A DNA stretch of 64,000 bases. Origin: Portunus trituberculatus (taxonomy: Eukaryota > Arthropoda > Malacostraca > Decapoda > Portunidae). Every line of letters starts with the position of its first letter. Position 1 is the stretch's first letter. The position numbers were made by a program, and so were the translations under genes. Under the pieces are notes generated by a model, which saw only the letters and a list, made by a program, of their open reading frames with translations, did not search any database and was not told the origin of the DNA. Positions 1 through 9,960 of the stretch are shown piece by piece. Location of the stretch: contig NC_059256.1 of assembly GCF_017591435.1 (NCBI RefSeq), positions 216,374 to 280,373 on the forward strand, given 5' to 3'.

Positions 1-83
1 TTATTATATTAAATTCAAAACTTGATAAAAGAAAGACGGGATTAATCTGCACTGGTTTGGGTCACATCTATTACATTAATTCC

Positions 84-100
84 TATTACTACTACTACTG

Positions 101-145
<45 letters not shown>

Positions 146-214
146 TGTACTACCAACCATAATACCACCACCACTACTACTACTACTACTATGTACTACC
201 AACCATACTACCAT

Positions 215-258
<44 letters not shown>
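84..258. repeat. (TAC)n trinucleotide repeat
   Basis: The stretch is an interrupted run of TAC/ACT triplets, broken twice by a TATGTACTACCAACCATA-type interruption near 145-160 and 191-206. Because the same interruption occurs twice, part of the array probably grew by duplication of a longer unit. The open frame across it (poly-Tyr/Leu/Thr) is only a translation of the repeat. Confidence 0.95.
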
Positions 259-483
259 TTAGAGGTGGCTCAGGTGCATGGTGCCATTTGAAATAATGTT
301 TTTATCGTTCGTTGGACACTGTGGCCGACCACAGAGGTGAGGTTGGAAAAATGGATAATCCCTGGCCAATACTTGCAGGTATCTTGTGGTGGCCGTAAAA
401 AAAAAGTGGCACGTGTACATGTGCTTATTATTTTTTTTTATTAATTAACTAATTTATTTTTTTGCGGCAACTAATGACCAAAT
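259..483. other. Unassigned AT-rich spacer
   Basis: No coding frame, terminal repeat or family resemblance was recognised here. It contains short A and T runs and leads directly into the SINE head at 484. Confidence 0.5.
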
Positions 484-624
484 AGCTCGTGGCGTAGTGG
501 ATAAAGTGATGAGTGTGGGATCGTGCAGACGTCCGTGCGTAGGTTGGAATCCCACCACGTGCCACCTTGAAATTTAGTAGTTTATCGAGTAGTTTAAAGT
601 TACCTACATACCCAAGTTCTAGGT
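484..624 (+). mobile_element. tRNA-derived SINE (type S1), 5' part
   Basis: A box-like TGGCGTAGTGG lies at 490-500 and a B box-like GGTTGGAATCC at 542-552, spaced as in a tRNA-type RNA polymerase III promoter. The head and body align by eye with the copy at 29245-29557. The element is interrupted at 625 by a hAT-type insertion and resumes at 1287. It is a retroposed fossil, not a tRNA gene: the cloverleaf is not complete and the B box departs from GGTTCGANTCC. Confidence 0.75.
617..624. repeat. 8-bp target site duplication, left
   Basis: TTCTAGGT here pairs with TTTTAGGT at 1287-1294, flanking the 625-1286 insertion. One mismatch separates the two. The uninterrupted SINE copy near 29390 has a single TTCTAGGT, so this is a true duplication of the target. 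Confidence 0.8.
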
Positions 625-1286
625 CAGGGGTTCTCAACCTGGGGTACGCGTATCCCCAAGGGTACGTGAGAGGAATTTTGTGGGTACGTGGCAGGTTTCT
701 CAAAATGCTTCAGTTTTGAATATCAGCAAATTTGTTTGTAGTATACAATGTGGCCTACATGTGCTAGGCTGGATGTGTCCTTCACTAGAACCAGGGCACG
801 TTAACAACATTAACAAGGAAACTCTTAAAGTTATATCACTTCAGAGAAAGCTCTCTTGGAATACAGTTGCCACACAACCTTGCAAACCTATAATATTTGT
901 TCTGATTTATTATTTGAAATGTTATTCACACACACAGTGACTTATCTATCACTGTTACTAGTTAAAGTTGCAAGTACCTGCAGGCAACACTAGTTCACTG
1001 CCATAATGATCGAAAATTGTCTGATATAGTTCCTTTTTGGTAAATGCATTGCATGTTAGTCACATATAGTGTCTCCCTGTCCTATCGACACTACCTCAAA
1101 GAAACATACTAATATTAATTAAAAATTGTGTCTGCTCCACATATATAACAATTTAAACTTAATAAACTAAGTCAATAAACCATGCATTTATTGTTATCCT
1201 TCCTGACGCTGCATTGTGGGTAAGGGGTACGTGATCAATACTGAGACTTCGAGAGGTACATAACATTAAAAAGGTCGAGAACCCTG
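625..1286. mobile_element. Non-autonomous hAT-type transposon (662 bp)
   Basis: The left end reads CAGGGGTTCTCAACCT and the right end, reverse-complemented, reads CAGGGTTCTCGACCT, so the element has short imperfect terminal inverted repeats of the form typical of hAT transposons. It is bounded by an 8-bp target duplication (617-624 and 1287-1294), the length known for hAT. It carries no transposase frame; the 86-codon frame at 680-940 has no recognisable domain. It must have been mobilised by an enzyme supplied elsewhere. The hAT at 13212-16752 has different termini, so it is not the obvious partner. Confidence 0.82.
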
Positions 1287-1435
1287 TTTTAGGTGGAGGT
1301 GTTACTGCCTTACACCATAGATGCGCTTGGGTGGTGATATGACCCCTTATATAGGTACCGCTATAAATACAATTGCAGGCGCCACTAATGGGTGGAAGGT
1401 GGACGGCGCTTTTCATACTCTTCAAGTAAACCTAC
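1287..1435 (+). mobile_element. tRNA-derived SINE (type S1), 3' part
   Basis: This segment continues the SINE interrupted at 624. It matches the body of the 29-kb copy through shared phrases such as ATGCGCTTGGGTGG and GCCACTAATGGG. The first eight bases are the right target duplication of the hAT insertion. Confidence 0.72.
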
Positions 1436-1495
1436 AGGCGCTATAGGCTATAACACAATATTCACACGTGACATACCTCCTCCAGTCTTAGATGA

Positions 1496-1506
1496 AATTA
1501 ACATAC
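1496..1506. repeat. Target site duplication of SINE S2, left
   Basis: AATTAACATAC here matches AATTAACGTAC at 1679-1689 with one mismatch. The two copies flank the SINE at 1507-1678. Confidence 0.75.
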
Positions 1507-1678
1507 ATTTTTTTTTTTTTTTTACTTTCGGTTTTTGGTAATTAGAATTTAGGAACTGTTACCCCGAGTAAATGTCCTTCCTAACCTCGTACTGTGCCCA
1601 GGATTTGAACCCGTGCGTTTGAGAACCCTAGGGCCCACAAAGCGCGCGCGGTCCCACTGCACCACGGCAACACCTTGC
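1507..1678 (-). mobile_element. tRNA-derived SINE (type S2), complete
   Basis: Read on the minus strand the element starts with a tRNA-like head: an A box TGGTGCAGTGG (plus-strand 1654-1664) and a B box GGTTCAAATCC (1601-1611), about 42 bases apart. It ends in an A tail (the T run at about 1507-1523). An 11-bp target duplication flanks it. Part of its body (GAGGTTAGG...ACTCGGGGTAAC) resembles type S3 SINEs at 3.4, 4.1 and 63.7 kb, suggesting one superfamily with different heads. It is transcribed, if at all, by RNA polymerase III. Confidence 0.82.
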
Positions 1679-1689
1679 AATTAACGTAC

Positions 1690-2235
1690 AATGTGCTATC
1701 CATATCACACAAACAACAAAACTTATATCAATAAGTATGTTAAATATGGAAATAGAAAAGGAAATAATATACATAAATATAAAAACAAATGTAAAACAAA
1801 ATCCAACACTTTAAAGTTTCCTGTCCTACCTATATCATTAAAGACAACTTATATTAACATCAAGAGACCAAATTCCTTACTCTGATGAAGCAATTATATT
1901 GAGAGTAAAGTTTAGCAAGCATAGTACAGCAGTCATGCCTCAAATATTTCAAAAAAAAAAAAGGCTTATTAGTTCTCATAATAATAAGACGCTTGGAAAA
2001 TCTGAATATAGATATAAAATCACACTTAGTTAAAAGTATGCATACTACCTGGATTAACCTATATACTAAATACACCTTCAACTTCACAAATACCAACACT
2101 ACAACTCTTTCAAAATAAAACTATAAGATTCGTACATAAAGAAAGCTTCCAAACACAAAACACAGAAACACAGAAAAATTAAACGCGATATCTAACACAG
2201 ATCAAATAAACAATATTTTACACATGATAGGAAAT
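1690..2235 (+). pseudogene. Possible 3' end of a non-LTR retrotransposon
   Basis: Conceptual translation of 2060-2230 gives a phrase of the type IPTLQLFQNKTIRFVHKE, which resembles the region after the reverse transcriptase domain in LINE polyproteins (LQ-QNKAIR). The frame is broken several times and the sequence is A-rich. It could be related to the LINE at 19.6-26.6 kb, which has similar base composition. The assignment is tentative. Confidence 0.35.
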
Positions 2236-2239
2236 CATA

Positions 2240-3140
2240 TAAAATAATAGACTAGAAAAAAAAACTCATTGTAACGCCCATAACGACGACGTCACAGCTC
2301 TGCAGAAGTCCGAACACGAACTGTATATATGTAAAGGAGGGAAGAAGGGTTTCTCCATTTTCTTGGCCCTCGGGGGAAGAAACATCTAGCCTTGTAACTC
2401 TCATATGTGCAATACAGAAAGAAGAATAGGTCACGTAGCACGGCTTGCTTAAGAAGGCAATAAGAAAACTCTAGGAGAGTTGACAGGTGGTTACTATTGA
2501 ACATTTTTCTTTTTAATATCTCTGGTGAACTTTTTTCTGGTTGGTTCTTTGTATAAAGACTATTTTAACAAAGAATAATTTAGTTCACTGGCTTAGTATA
2601 TTTTCAGTGAATTTATTTTAATACCTTTGTTAGTTGTAACTGATTCCTTATTTCTCTGAAACCAGATGGCAGTTTTGGATTCTTTAAGGTATGAAATAAG
2701 AAATGTGAGTCATGCTAACAATTGATAGGACACAAATTAAATCAAAATCCCTTTTATTTTTTTTTCATTTTATGTTGACAAAAACATGTAAAGCGTACAA
2801 AAAAAAAAAAAAATCTTAAAAAACAAATTATCAACAAATTCTTAATCGTGCTTAATACGAATTAAAGAAAACATGTTTACAAAACTAATAAAATGTCACC
2901 AAATTGGTTGGTAAATAAAATATAAATTGATGAAAAAAATATCAGTATTCGACATTTAAGGTTTAAAAGTATTCTGCATTATAATCTGTGGTATTTTGTT
3001 GTTCAAATTTTCTCTCTTTGTGTGGTTAGTATACTCCTTGCGACGTTTGTCTTTCTTTTTGAGGGCTAACTCTTTGCTTAGGAGATGATATCTGGTTTGG
3101 AGAGTTGGGGAATCACCACTTGTTCCAGGCGTAAAGTGAG
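2240..3140. other. Unassigned AT-rich spacer
   Basis: No transposon terminus or coding similarity was recognised. The stretch contains A and T homopolymers (for example near 2756-2764 and 2800-2813). Frames of 60-70 codons on the minus strand at 2252-2504 have no recognisable domain. Confidence 0.5.
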
Positions 3141-3148
3141 TTGGGGAA

Positions 3149-3590
<442 letters not shown>

Positions 3591-3704
3591 AACACCTCAC
3601 TTTTAGCGTCTTCTGAACATTTATCCTCCACAACTTTAACTTTTTATTCTAAATATATTGTCAATTGCAATAATCTCGTTGAAGAGGGGCGCATCAGGTT
3701 AGTG

Positions 3705-3732
3705 TCTTAGTGTGGTTATCACCACACTAAGA
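3705..3732. other. Perfect 12-bp hairpin
   Basis: TCTTAGTGTGGT (3705-3716) is followed by a TATC loop and its exact reverse complement (3721-3732). No U tract follows and no transposon context was recognised. It may be a foldback relic. Confidence 0.6.
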
Positions 3733-4040
3733 GACGACAATGGGTGAGACACTGTGTTACCCTACATTAAAGTTGCTAGAAATCTCCAGGAACATAACAT
3801 GATCACTACAAAACAAAATGGCCACTCAGTTTTTATGGTTATTTTAATAAATATGACGGTACATATGATTTGATGTTTCTCAGATATTGCTAACATTTTA
3901 ACAGTTTAAAATAAGTGTATAGAAAAGTTCTATAAGCGAATAACTTAACACAAGTATTGCTACCATCATTTAACTGGTTTTCACCAATTTCTCAGTTTGT
4001 TACCTACTCTCAAAGTCAATCTTATTTTCTTATACAGAAA

Positions 4041-4238
4041 GTAGGAGATGCGTACTTTGGGGTCGGAGGGGTCTACAGGCGGACGGGTTCGAATCCTGTC
4101 CACGGTCCGAGTGTAGGTTGGGATTCCTCACTCAGGGCAAAGTTTTTCTAACGGGTGGGTTTTGAGACAGGAGGTACACCAAAGAGTATCACTTTAGCCC
4201 ATAAATTCCGGTGAAAAGCCCACATTGCATAAAAAAAA
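4041..4238 (+). mobile_element. tRNA-derived SINE (type S3), A box lacking
   Basis: A perfect B box GGTTCGAATCC sits at 4086-4096 within a T-arm-like stem (GGAC...GTCC). The downstream body matches the 3.4- and 63.7-kb copies and ends in an A-rich tail at 4231-4240. Upstream of the B box there is no A box at the expected distance, so the head is truncated or replaced. Confidence 0.75.
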
Positions 4239-4240
4239 TA

Positions 4241-4560
4241 ATTGTAGTAATGGTGATAGAAATAACGAAAATAAAGAAAATAAAATACATAATCTATAGA
4301 AAATAGATTAACAAATAAAGAATCAAGATAACAATAAAAAAAGAAGGAAGACTGTCCATCAAATATTACAGTAAAGTGCACGTTTTATCTTAACTGACCA
4401 TATCATTTTCTTTTCCATACTCTATAAAACATGAAACAGCTGACTCTGTTCCTCTGAAGAACTTATAGCAGAAAAATAAGGAAATAAATTCAATTCCCTA
4501 CACCTTTTTTTCCTTCCACCTCCTTCTTCTTGATTATTGTTATCATTACTGCTTATCATT
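4241..4560. other. Unassigned AT-rich spacer
   Basis: Nothing recognised. The stretch is low-complexity A/T-rich DNA between a SINE tail and a trinucleotide array. Confidence 0.45.
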
Positions 4561-4566
4561 TTATAG

Positions 4567-4608
<42 letters not shown>

Positions 4609-4640
4609 CATTATTATTATTATTACTATTATTATCACTA
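4567..4640. repeat. (TTA)n trinucleotide repeat
   Basis: An almost pure ATT/TTA run with a few ATC and ACT interruptions. It grades into irregular A/T/G-rich sequence up to about 4870, including a purine-rich stretch at 4812-4860. Confidence 0.9.
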
Positions 4641-4879
4641 TGATCATTATTGTTATTGTTGTTACTATTGTTATATTAGTTATAACTAAAGATCATGGAA
4701 ATAATACTAATATTAATAGTGATAATAATAATGATGCAAAAGTAATGATAATGATGAAAAAGTTGATGATATATGATGATATCATCAATAAGATAAAAGA
4801 CATTGATAGGCAAAAGAAAAAAAAAAGAAGAAAAGGAAAACAAGAAGAAAAAGAAAAAGATGATAATAAATAACCCTCC

Positions 4880-5140
4880 ACTCTCACCTCTGTTGCTTCA
4901 TCTCTGATCACTGCTTTGGTCGGGTCCTTTGTTGTATCTTCTTCAGCTTGACAGGACGCCATGGAGATGGGAAGAAACAGCTACTCTGACATAACCTAAT
5001 AGCAAAGAGAGACATGAATTACACAACAGTCATTCATGAACACAGCTGGCGGATGAACCAGCTATCACAGCCCACGGCATTCCAATGTGTCCTACCTTCA
5101 TTAGAACCATATCTTACAACTTTTTTTTTATTATCTTGTG
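4880..5140. other. Unassigned spacer
   Basis: No family resemblance was seen. Short frames here are not supported by any recognisable domain. Confidence 0.45.
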
Positions 5141-5141
5141 T

Positions 5142-5463
<322 letters not shown>

Positions 5464-5469
5464 ATTAAC

Positions 5470-5969
5470 AATTTAAAGAATTTTAATTCTAAAAGAAATG
5501 CATTTAAGTTGTACTTTAAAATGATATCAAACAATAGTCGACCAGAGTTTTTACCTATTTTTTTTTATATAGTCATAAACATTTTTTTTTTATCATATCG
5601 TCCTTGTTTTGCTACTTATATTTTGATTGGCAAGAAATTTTGACATATGATTGCCTATACAATAGTGACCTCCTGTGATAATGCATCAGATTTCTGCTTC
5701 TCTAGAAAATATTAAGCACTCACAAGTTCCTATATTGCAACTGCTCTGTACAATCTCCGAGTCGTGATTAGTGTGTTGAGGTTAGATAGGTACGCTATGA
5801 AATACTCGTGTGGTTAAACTTCATACCTCTGTCTCAACATAATATTTTAGTAGTATTGAGTTGTATTATAATAATAGTTTGATTTTAGTGAGTTGTATTA
5901 TAATAATAGTTTTGTTGTGATGGTAAAGGTAGTCATAAACAAGTGTTTATGAACATAACACAATGTGAA
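5470..5969. other. Unassigned spacer with a short tandem duplication
   Basis: The unit GAGTTGTATTATAATAATAG occurs at about 5858 and again at about 5890, a 32-bp tandem step. Nothing else was recognised before the LTR element begins. Confidence 0.55.
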
Positions 5970-5974
5970 GATAT
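5970..5974. repeat. Target site duplication of Ty3-A, left
   Basis: GATAT immediately precedes the 5' LTR and is repeated at 11630-11634 after the 3' LTR. A 5-bp duplication is usual for Ty3/gypsy integration. Confidence 0.88.
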
Positions 5975-6198
5975 TGTGGGTTATGTATTGTATTAATGCA
6001 TATTACGTGTATGTGGCAACACTGTATATTTCTCTGCGCATTCAGCTAGCGCGTGAGCCTGTGCTCCCGAGTCGCTACTGGCCGCCATTTCCTACCCTTT
6101 GTAGCTCTAAGGACAAGTAAAGAATCTACGTGTACTGCGTGTATGTCTGCCCCTTACTTAGGCATACACGCCCTCCATTACACATCCCGCAACCAACA
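5975..6198 (+). repeat. 5' LTR of Ty3-A
   Basis: A 224-bp repeat starting TGTGGG and ending CCAACA. Compared with the 3' LTR it carries 19 extra bases (about 6126-6144) and one substitution. It should hold the promoter and transcription start; a GGCCGCCATTT motif lies at about 6079-6090. Confidence 0.93.
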
Positions 6199-6216
6199 TG
6201 GCGCAGTGACGACACG
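6199..6216 (+). promoter_or_regulatory. Primer binding site of Ty3-A
   Basis: TGGCGCAGTGA follows the LTR end directly, where the primer site for minus-strand synthesis is expected; TGG pairs with the CCA of a tRNA 3' end. The same 11 bases follow the LTR of Ty3-B. I could not assign the tRNA. Confidence 0.75.
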
Positions 6217-6353
6217 TCTTGTCCCTGGAGACATCAGTTACGAGGGGAAAGAACTCATCCCAGTAGCCGGCGGCGCCATCACGTCCTCCGCCACCAGCTG
6301 TGAGATTGCTGACGTGTGCTACGACTGTGCGCTGCGGACCCGTGGTGTTACGT

Positions 6354-6426
6354 GACAGTGCAGTGCAGTGCAGCGTGTGGCAGTGTATTACAGTGCAGTG
6401 TGCGGCGGTATAGTGCAGTGCAGTGC
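6354..6426 (+). repeat. (CAGTG)n-like repeat in the Ty3-A leader
   Basis: The untranslated leader between primer site and gag contains a run of CAGTG pentamers with interruptions. It is not coding in the gag frame. Confidence 0.8.
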
Positions 6427-6688
6427 CCGGGAGTGTTTGCATCGAGGTGCCGCTTTGTTTCAGGGGTTGGTTACGTCTCTTTGCCCAGAAACGAGCGCAG
6501 CGCGACGCACCTCTGCTCTCTGTCGAGTCCCGCAAGACACTGACTGCACTGCCATTACGAGAGCGGCGTGCCGTGAGCCCGCGCATACCTCCTTGCTGCA
6601 CCTCTCGCTGCCTGCCTGCCCAGCTGTCTTCCCGCCACACCACGCACACTGACACATTTGCTCTCACATCTACGAGTGATTCCTCGGC

Positions 6689-8251
6689 ATGGCGCGGTCA
6701 AAACGACGTCCCAAGCCTCCCAGACGAGTTGAGGAGGAAGATGAGGGGACGCCGGGACAACCAGACAGCCTGTCACAGACGTTGGCTGGTGCTACCGCAG
6801 GTGCGGGTGAAGCGGCGGCCCCGGACACCGCCGCCCCACCTCCGCCCGCCACCCCACCCACCACCACCACTCCACCCAGGTCGCCACACCATGCACCTTC
6901 TCACACACCTGTCTACCCTGATTTCTCAGTATTCTTCCAATGGTTTGCTGACAGGGAGGCGGCCGCTCGACGTGAGATGGAGGAACAACGCCGGGAAGAC
7001 AGAGCTGAGTTTCGTGCTCTGTTAACCAGCCTCACTTCTTCCCAGGGCGCGCCCGGTGCGGCTCCGACGAACCCCCAGACGCTTGGGAGTCCTGGCGGTG
7101 CACAGAGCGGCTCCGGTACCCACCCACCTGTGCAGAAAGCAGCTGTCACACCTCCGCCGCCACTGTCACACGACGTGACGTACCAAGTGTTTCGTGAGTG
7201 GAGGAGACGTTGGGAGGACTACGCGACGATGATCGACCTGCCCAGCCTGACGCTGCCTAAACAGAGGATCCAGCTACGTATGTGCCTCACTCTGGAGACG
7301 CAGAGGGTGTTAGAGCACACATTACAGGTGTCGCCTACCTCTCTCAAGCCAGTTGATGAAGTGCTTGACATTCTCCAGGCTCATATACGTGACTCCAACA
7401 ACGAGGCATTGCGTCGGCGAGCCTTCACTAGCTGTCGGCAGGCGAGAGGCGAGCCCTTCTCCGAGTTTCTCGTCCGACTGAAGAGCCTGGCGGAGGAATT
7501 CGACATCTGTAAGGCTCACCACCTGGACTGTGAAGAGGCCTGGATGAAGCACGGTATCCTGACAGGCGTCCACGACGAGGAATTGGTGACCAAGATTGTG
7601 TCCCTCGACGCCGCCTCTACTCTTGCTGACGTCATCAATGTATGCAGGGCCCACGAGGCGACGCGGTCAGCCGCCTCTGCCATACGTGCCTCACCTACAG
7701 TGTCTGCTGTCTCAACGTATAAACAGACGAAGAAAGCAGCACACAAACCTGGAGTCCCCCCTCGCCAACCTTCACCCACTCATCGGGCGCCTACCTCCTG
7801 CAGCAGCTGCGGCAGGCGAGACCACGGCCCGAAGGGCTGCCCAGCAACAGGTGTTACGTGCAGAGGTTGTGGGAAGACTGGCCACTACGCTTTGATGCCC
7901 AAGTGCCCAGCCAGGCAGTCTACGTGCACTGCTTGTAACCGTCTGGGGCACCTGGAGAAAGTCTGCAAGCAAACCAAGGCAAGGAGTAAGTCGCAGCGAC
8001 CCGAGAAGCCGAAAGGGAAAGAGGAAGACACCCCACCTTCCACGTGGTGCGGTTACAGTCTCTCACAACGGACCCAGGGTCTCATGAGGGCCCACCTGAG
8101 GCCTCATGTCAGTCTCCTATCAGTACTCGTGATGACCCGACACCTCCTCCTACTGTACGAGTGGAAGTGTTGCATGACGGTCACTCTGGTGGTCTGGACT
8201 TCATTCCCGACACTGGTGCCGACACGACGGTCATCGGCCCACAGCACTTGA
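6689..8251 (+). CDS. gag: Gag polyprotein of Ty3-A
   Basis: The 520-codon frame begins with a basic segment (MARSKRRPKPPRR), then a Pro-rich region (about residues 45-70), a Glu/Arg-rich helical stretch, and a retrotransposon gag region (about 150-330) that would form the capsid shell. Three CCHC zinc knuckles lie at about residues 370-430, for RNA binding: CSSC-H-C, CRGC-H-C and CTAC-H-C. After the last knuckle the frame loses similarity, and the last ~80 residues overlap pol in another frame. The true protein therefore probably ends or shifts frame near 7990-8040. The gag-to-pol change is -1, as in many such elements, but an AAAGGGA run at 8012 is out of phase for a canonical slippery site. 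Confidence 0.9.
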   Translation: MARSKRRPKPPRRVEEEDEGTPGQPDSLSQTLAGATAGAGEAAAPDTAAPPPPATPPTTTTPPRSPHHAPSHTPVYPDFSVFFQWFADREAAARREMEEQRREDRAEFRALLTSLTSSQGAPGAAPTNPQTLGSPGGAQSGSGTHPPVQKAAVTPPPPLSHDVTYQVFREWRRRWEDYATMIDLPSLTLPKQRIQLRMCLTLETQRVLEHTLQVSPTSLKPVDEVLDILQAHIRDSNNEALRRRAFTSCRQARGEPFSEFLVRLKSLAEEFDICKAHHLDCEEAWMKHGILTGVHDEELVTKIVSLDAASTLADVINVCRAHEATRSAASAIRASPTVSAVSTYKQTKKAAHKPGVPPRQPSPTHRAPTSCSSCGRRDHGPKGCPATGVTCRGCGKTGHYALMPKCPARQSTCTACNRLGHLEKVCKQTKARSKSQRPEKPKGKEEDTPPSTWCGYSLSQRTQGLMRAHLRPHVSLLSVLVMTRHLLLLYEWKCCMTVTLVVWTSFPTLVPTRRSSAHST

Positions 8252-9719
8252 GAATGTTGGGCATCGACAGACAGGCTCTTGGTCCTCCTCCATCCCTTGC
8301 CTACTACAACGCTGATGGGACGAAGATGTCTGCTGCCCTCGGTTCGCTCCAGGCCACACTAGTCTACGGCGAGCTGTCTTGTACGGGCTGGATAGATGTG
8401 CAGGGTTCGTGGAACACCCCACTTCTGTCCCGTGAACACTGTCGTGCTTTGGGGATCGTGCCTCACGACTTCCCTGCTCAGATTTTCTCAGCACGAGGCA
8501 GTGTCGCCAGTGTAAGGGAGGCGACAAACGCTCCAGCTCCACGTTCCAGCGTGCCTGCGTTACCTCTTCTCAGCACCACTTCCCCAGACGCAGCGAAGGA
8601 GTACTTCTTGAGGGAGTACCAGGATGTCCTCTTGACAAAGGATTCCACACAGGATGCTCCACTCAAGCCGATGTCTGGACCGCCGATGAGGATCCACTTA
8701 CGAGACGACGCCCAGCCGTTTGCTGTCCACACGCCGAGGCTTATTCCTTTGGCCTACAGGGACGCAGTGAAAGCTGAGCTGGACTCTATGGTGGCACGAG
8801 GCGTTATTGCTCCTGTTGGTGACGTCCCATCTTATTGGTGCCATCCGATGGTTGTTGTGCCGAAACCTGGTGGAGGTGTCAGGATCACTACGGACCTGAG
8901 TAAGTTGAACGCACAAGTATCTCGGCCTGCACACCCATCACCCACGCCTTTTGCAGCCATCCGAGCGTCGATGCCAGGGCACGCTACTTCACCACGATTG
9001 ACGCGTTGTGTGGATATTGGCAGATACCCTTGCATGAGGACGACCAGGCCCTGACTACGTTCATCACTCCATATGGGCGCTTCAAGTACCTCCGAGGTCC
9101 CATGGGTTTCGCAGCCACAGGCGACGCCTTCTGCCTCCGAGGAGACATCGCGCTACAGGGAGTGCCACAGTGTGTCAAAGTCGTGGATGACATTCTCGTG
9201 TACGACGAGGATTACTTCACACATCTACGCCACGTTAACGACATCTTGGCCAGATGCCGAGCCCATGGCATCACTTTAAATGCCAAGAAGTTTGTGCTGG
9301 CGGCTCCATCAGTGTCCTTCTGCGGCTACAGGCTCTCCCATGACGGCATCGCAGCAGACCCTGACAAGGTTCGGGCCATCACTGAGTTTGCTACGCCTGC
9401 TACGTTGACCGACCTTAGGTCCTTCATGGGCCTTGTCAACCAGCTCGCCAGCTTCTCGCCCGACCTCGCTGCCACTGCTGCGCCTCTACGCCCACTTTTG
9501 AGCCCCAAGAAGTCGTTTGTGTGGACGCCCGACCATGAGCAAGCCTTCCAACGTGTGAAGATGGCCTTGGCCAGCCCACCAGTCCTAGCTGCCTTTGACC
9601 CTGCTCTCCCTACGACTCTGCAGACCGATGCTTCCCGCCTGTATGGGCTGGGTTATGCCTACTGCAGGACCACGGTGGTGGACAGCAGCGTCTCGTCCAG
9701 TGCGGCTCACGTTTCTTGA
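8044..9719 (+). pseudogene. pol: Pol of Ty3-A: protease and reverse transcriptase
   Basis: The first frame (8044-~8965) contains the aspartic protease motif FIPDTGADTTVIG and the RT fingers, including GVIAPVGD and WCHPMVVVPKPGGGVR. Near 8965 the reading shifts by -1; the second frame (9006-9719) carries the palm with RGPMGF, the catalytic VVDDIL (the second and third Asp of the RT triad) and then the RT connection and start of RNase H (LQTDAS). A further -1 change occurs near 9655. RT copies the element RNA into DNA in the virus-like particle. As written the enzyme is split into pieces, so the gene is non-functional unless the breaks are sequencing errors. Confidence 0.9.
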
Positions 9720-9960
9720 CGGATACAGAGACCCGATATGCGACGATCGAGTTGGAGATGTTAGCTGTCGTATGGGCCATGGGGAAGACCAAGTTCTACC
9801 TCACAGGATTGCAACACTTTAACCTCGTCACCGATCATCGCCCTCTAGTTCCCATCCTAAACAGCTACTCCCTTGACGCTATAGAGAATCCACGTCTACA
9901 ACGCCTCAAGGAGAAGATCGCCCGTACATCTTCACAGCTGTATGGCGCCCGGGCAAGGAG
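9650..9960 (+). pseudogene. pol: Pol of Ty3-A: RNase H segment
   Basis: The frame from 9716 contains ATIELEMLAVVWA and VTDHRPLVP, which carry the second and third acidic residues of the Ty3-type RNase H; the first (LQTDAS) is in the preceding frame. RNase H removes the RNA template during reverse transcription. The frame shifts again near 9950. Confidence 0.88.

Noticed and set aside
1595..1678. tRNA gene on the minus strand
   Set aside because: A and B boxes are present, but the sequence continues into a SINE body with an A tail and target duplications. It is a tRNA-derived retroposon head.
6158..6870. Minus-strand frames opposite the Ty3-A leader and gag start
   Set aside because: They are shadows of a GC-rich plus-strand element with no recognisable domain.
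8012..8018. AAAGGGA as a programmed frameshift site between gag and pol of Ty3-A
   Set aside because: The heptamer is in the wrong phase relative to the gag frame for a canonical -1 slippery sequence.
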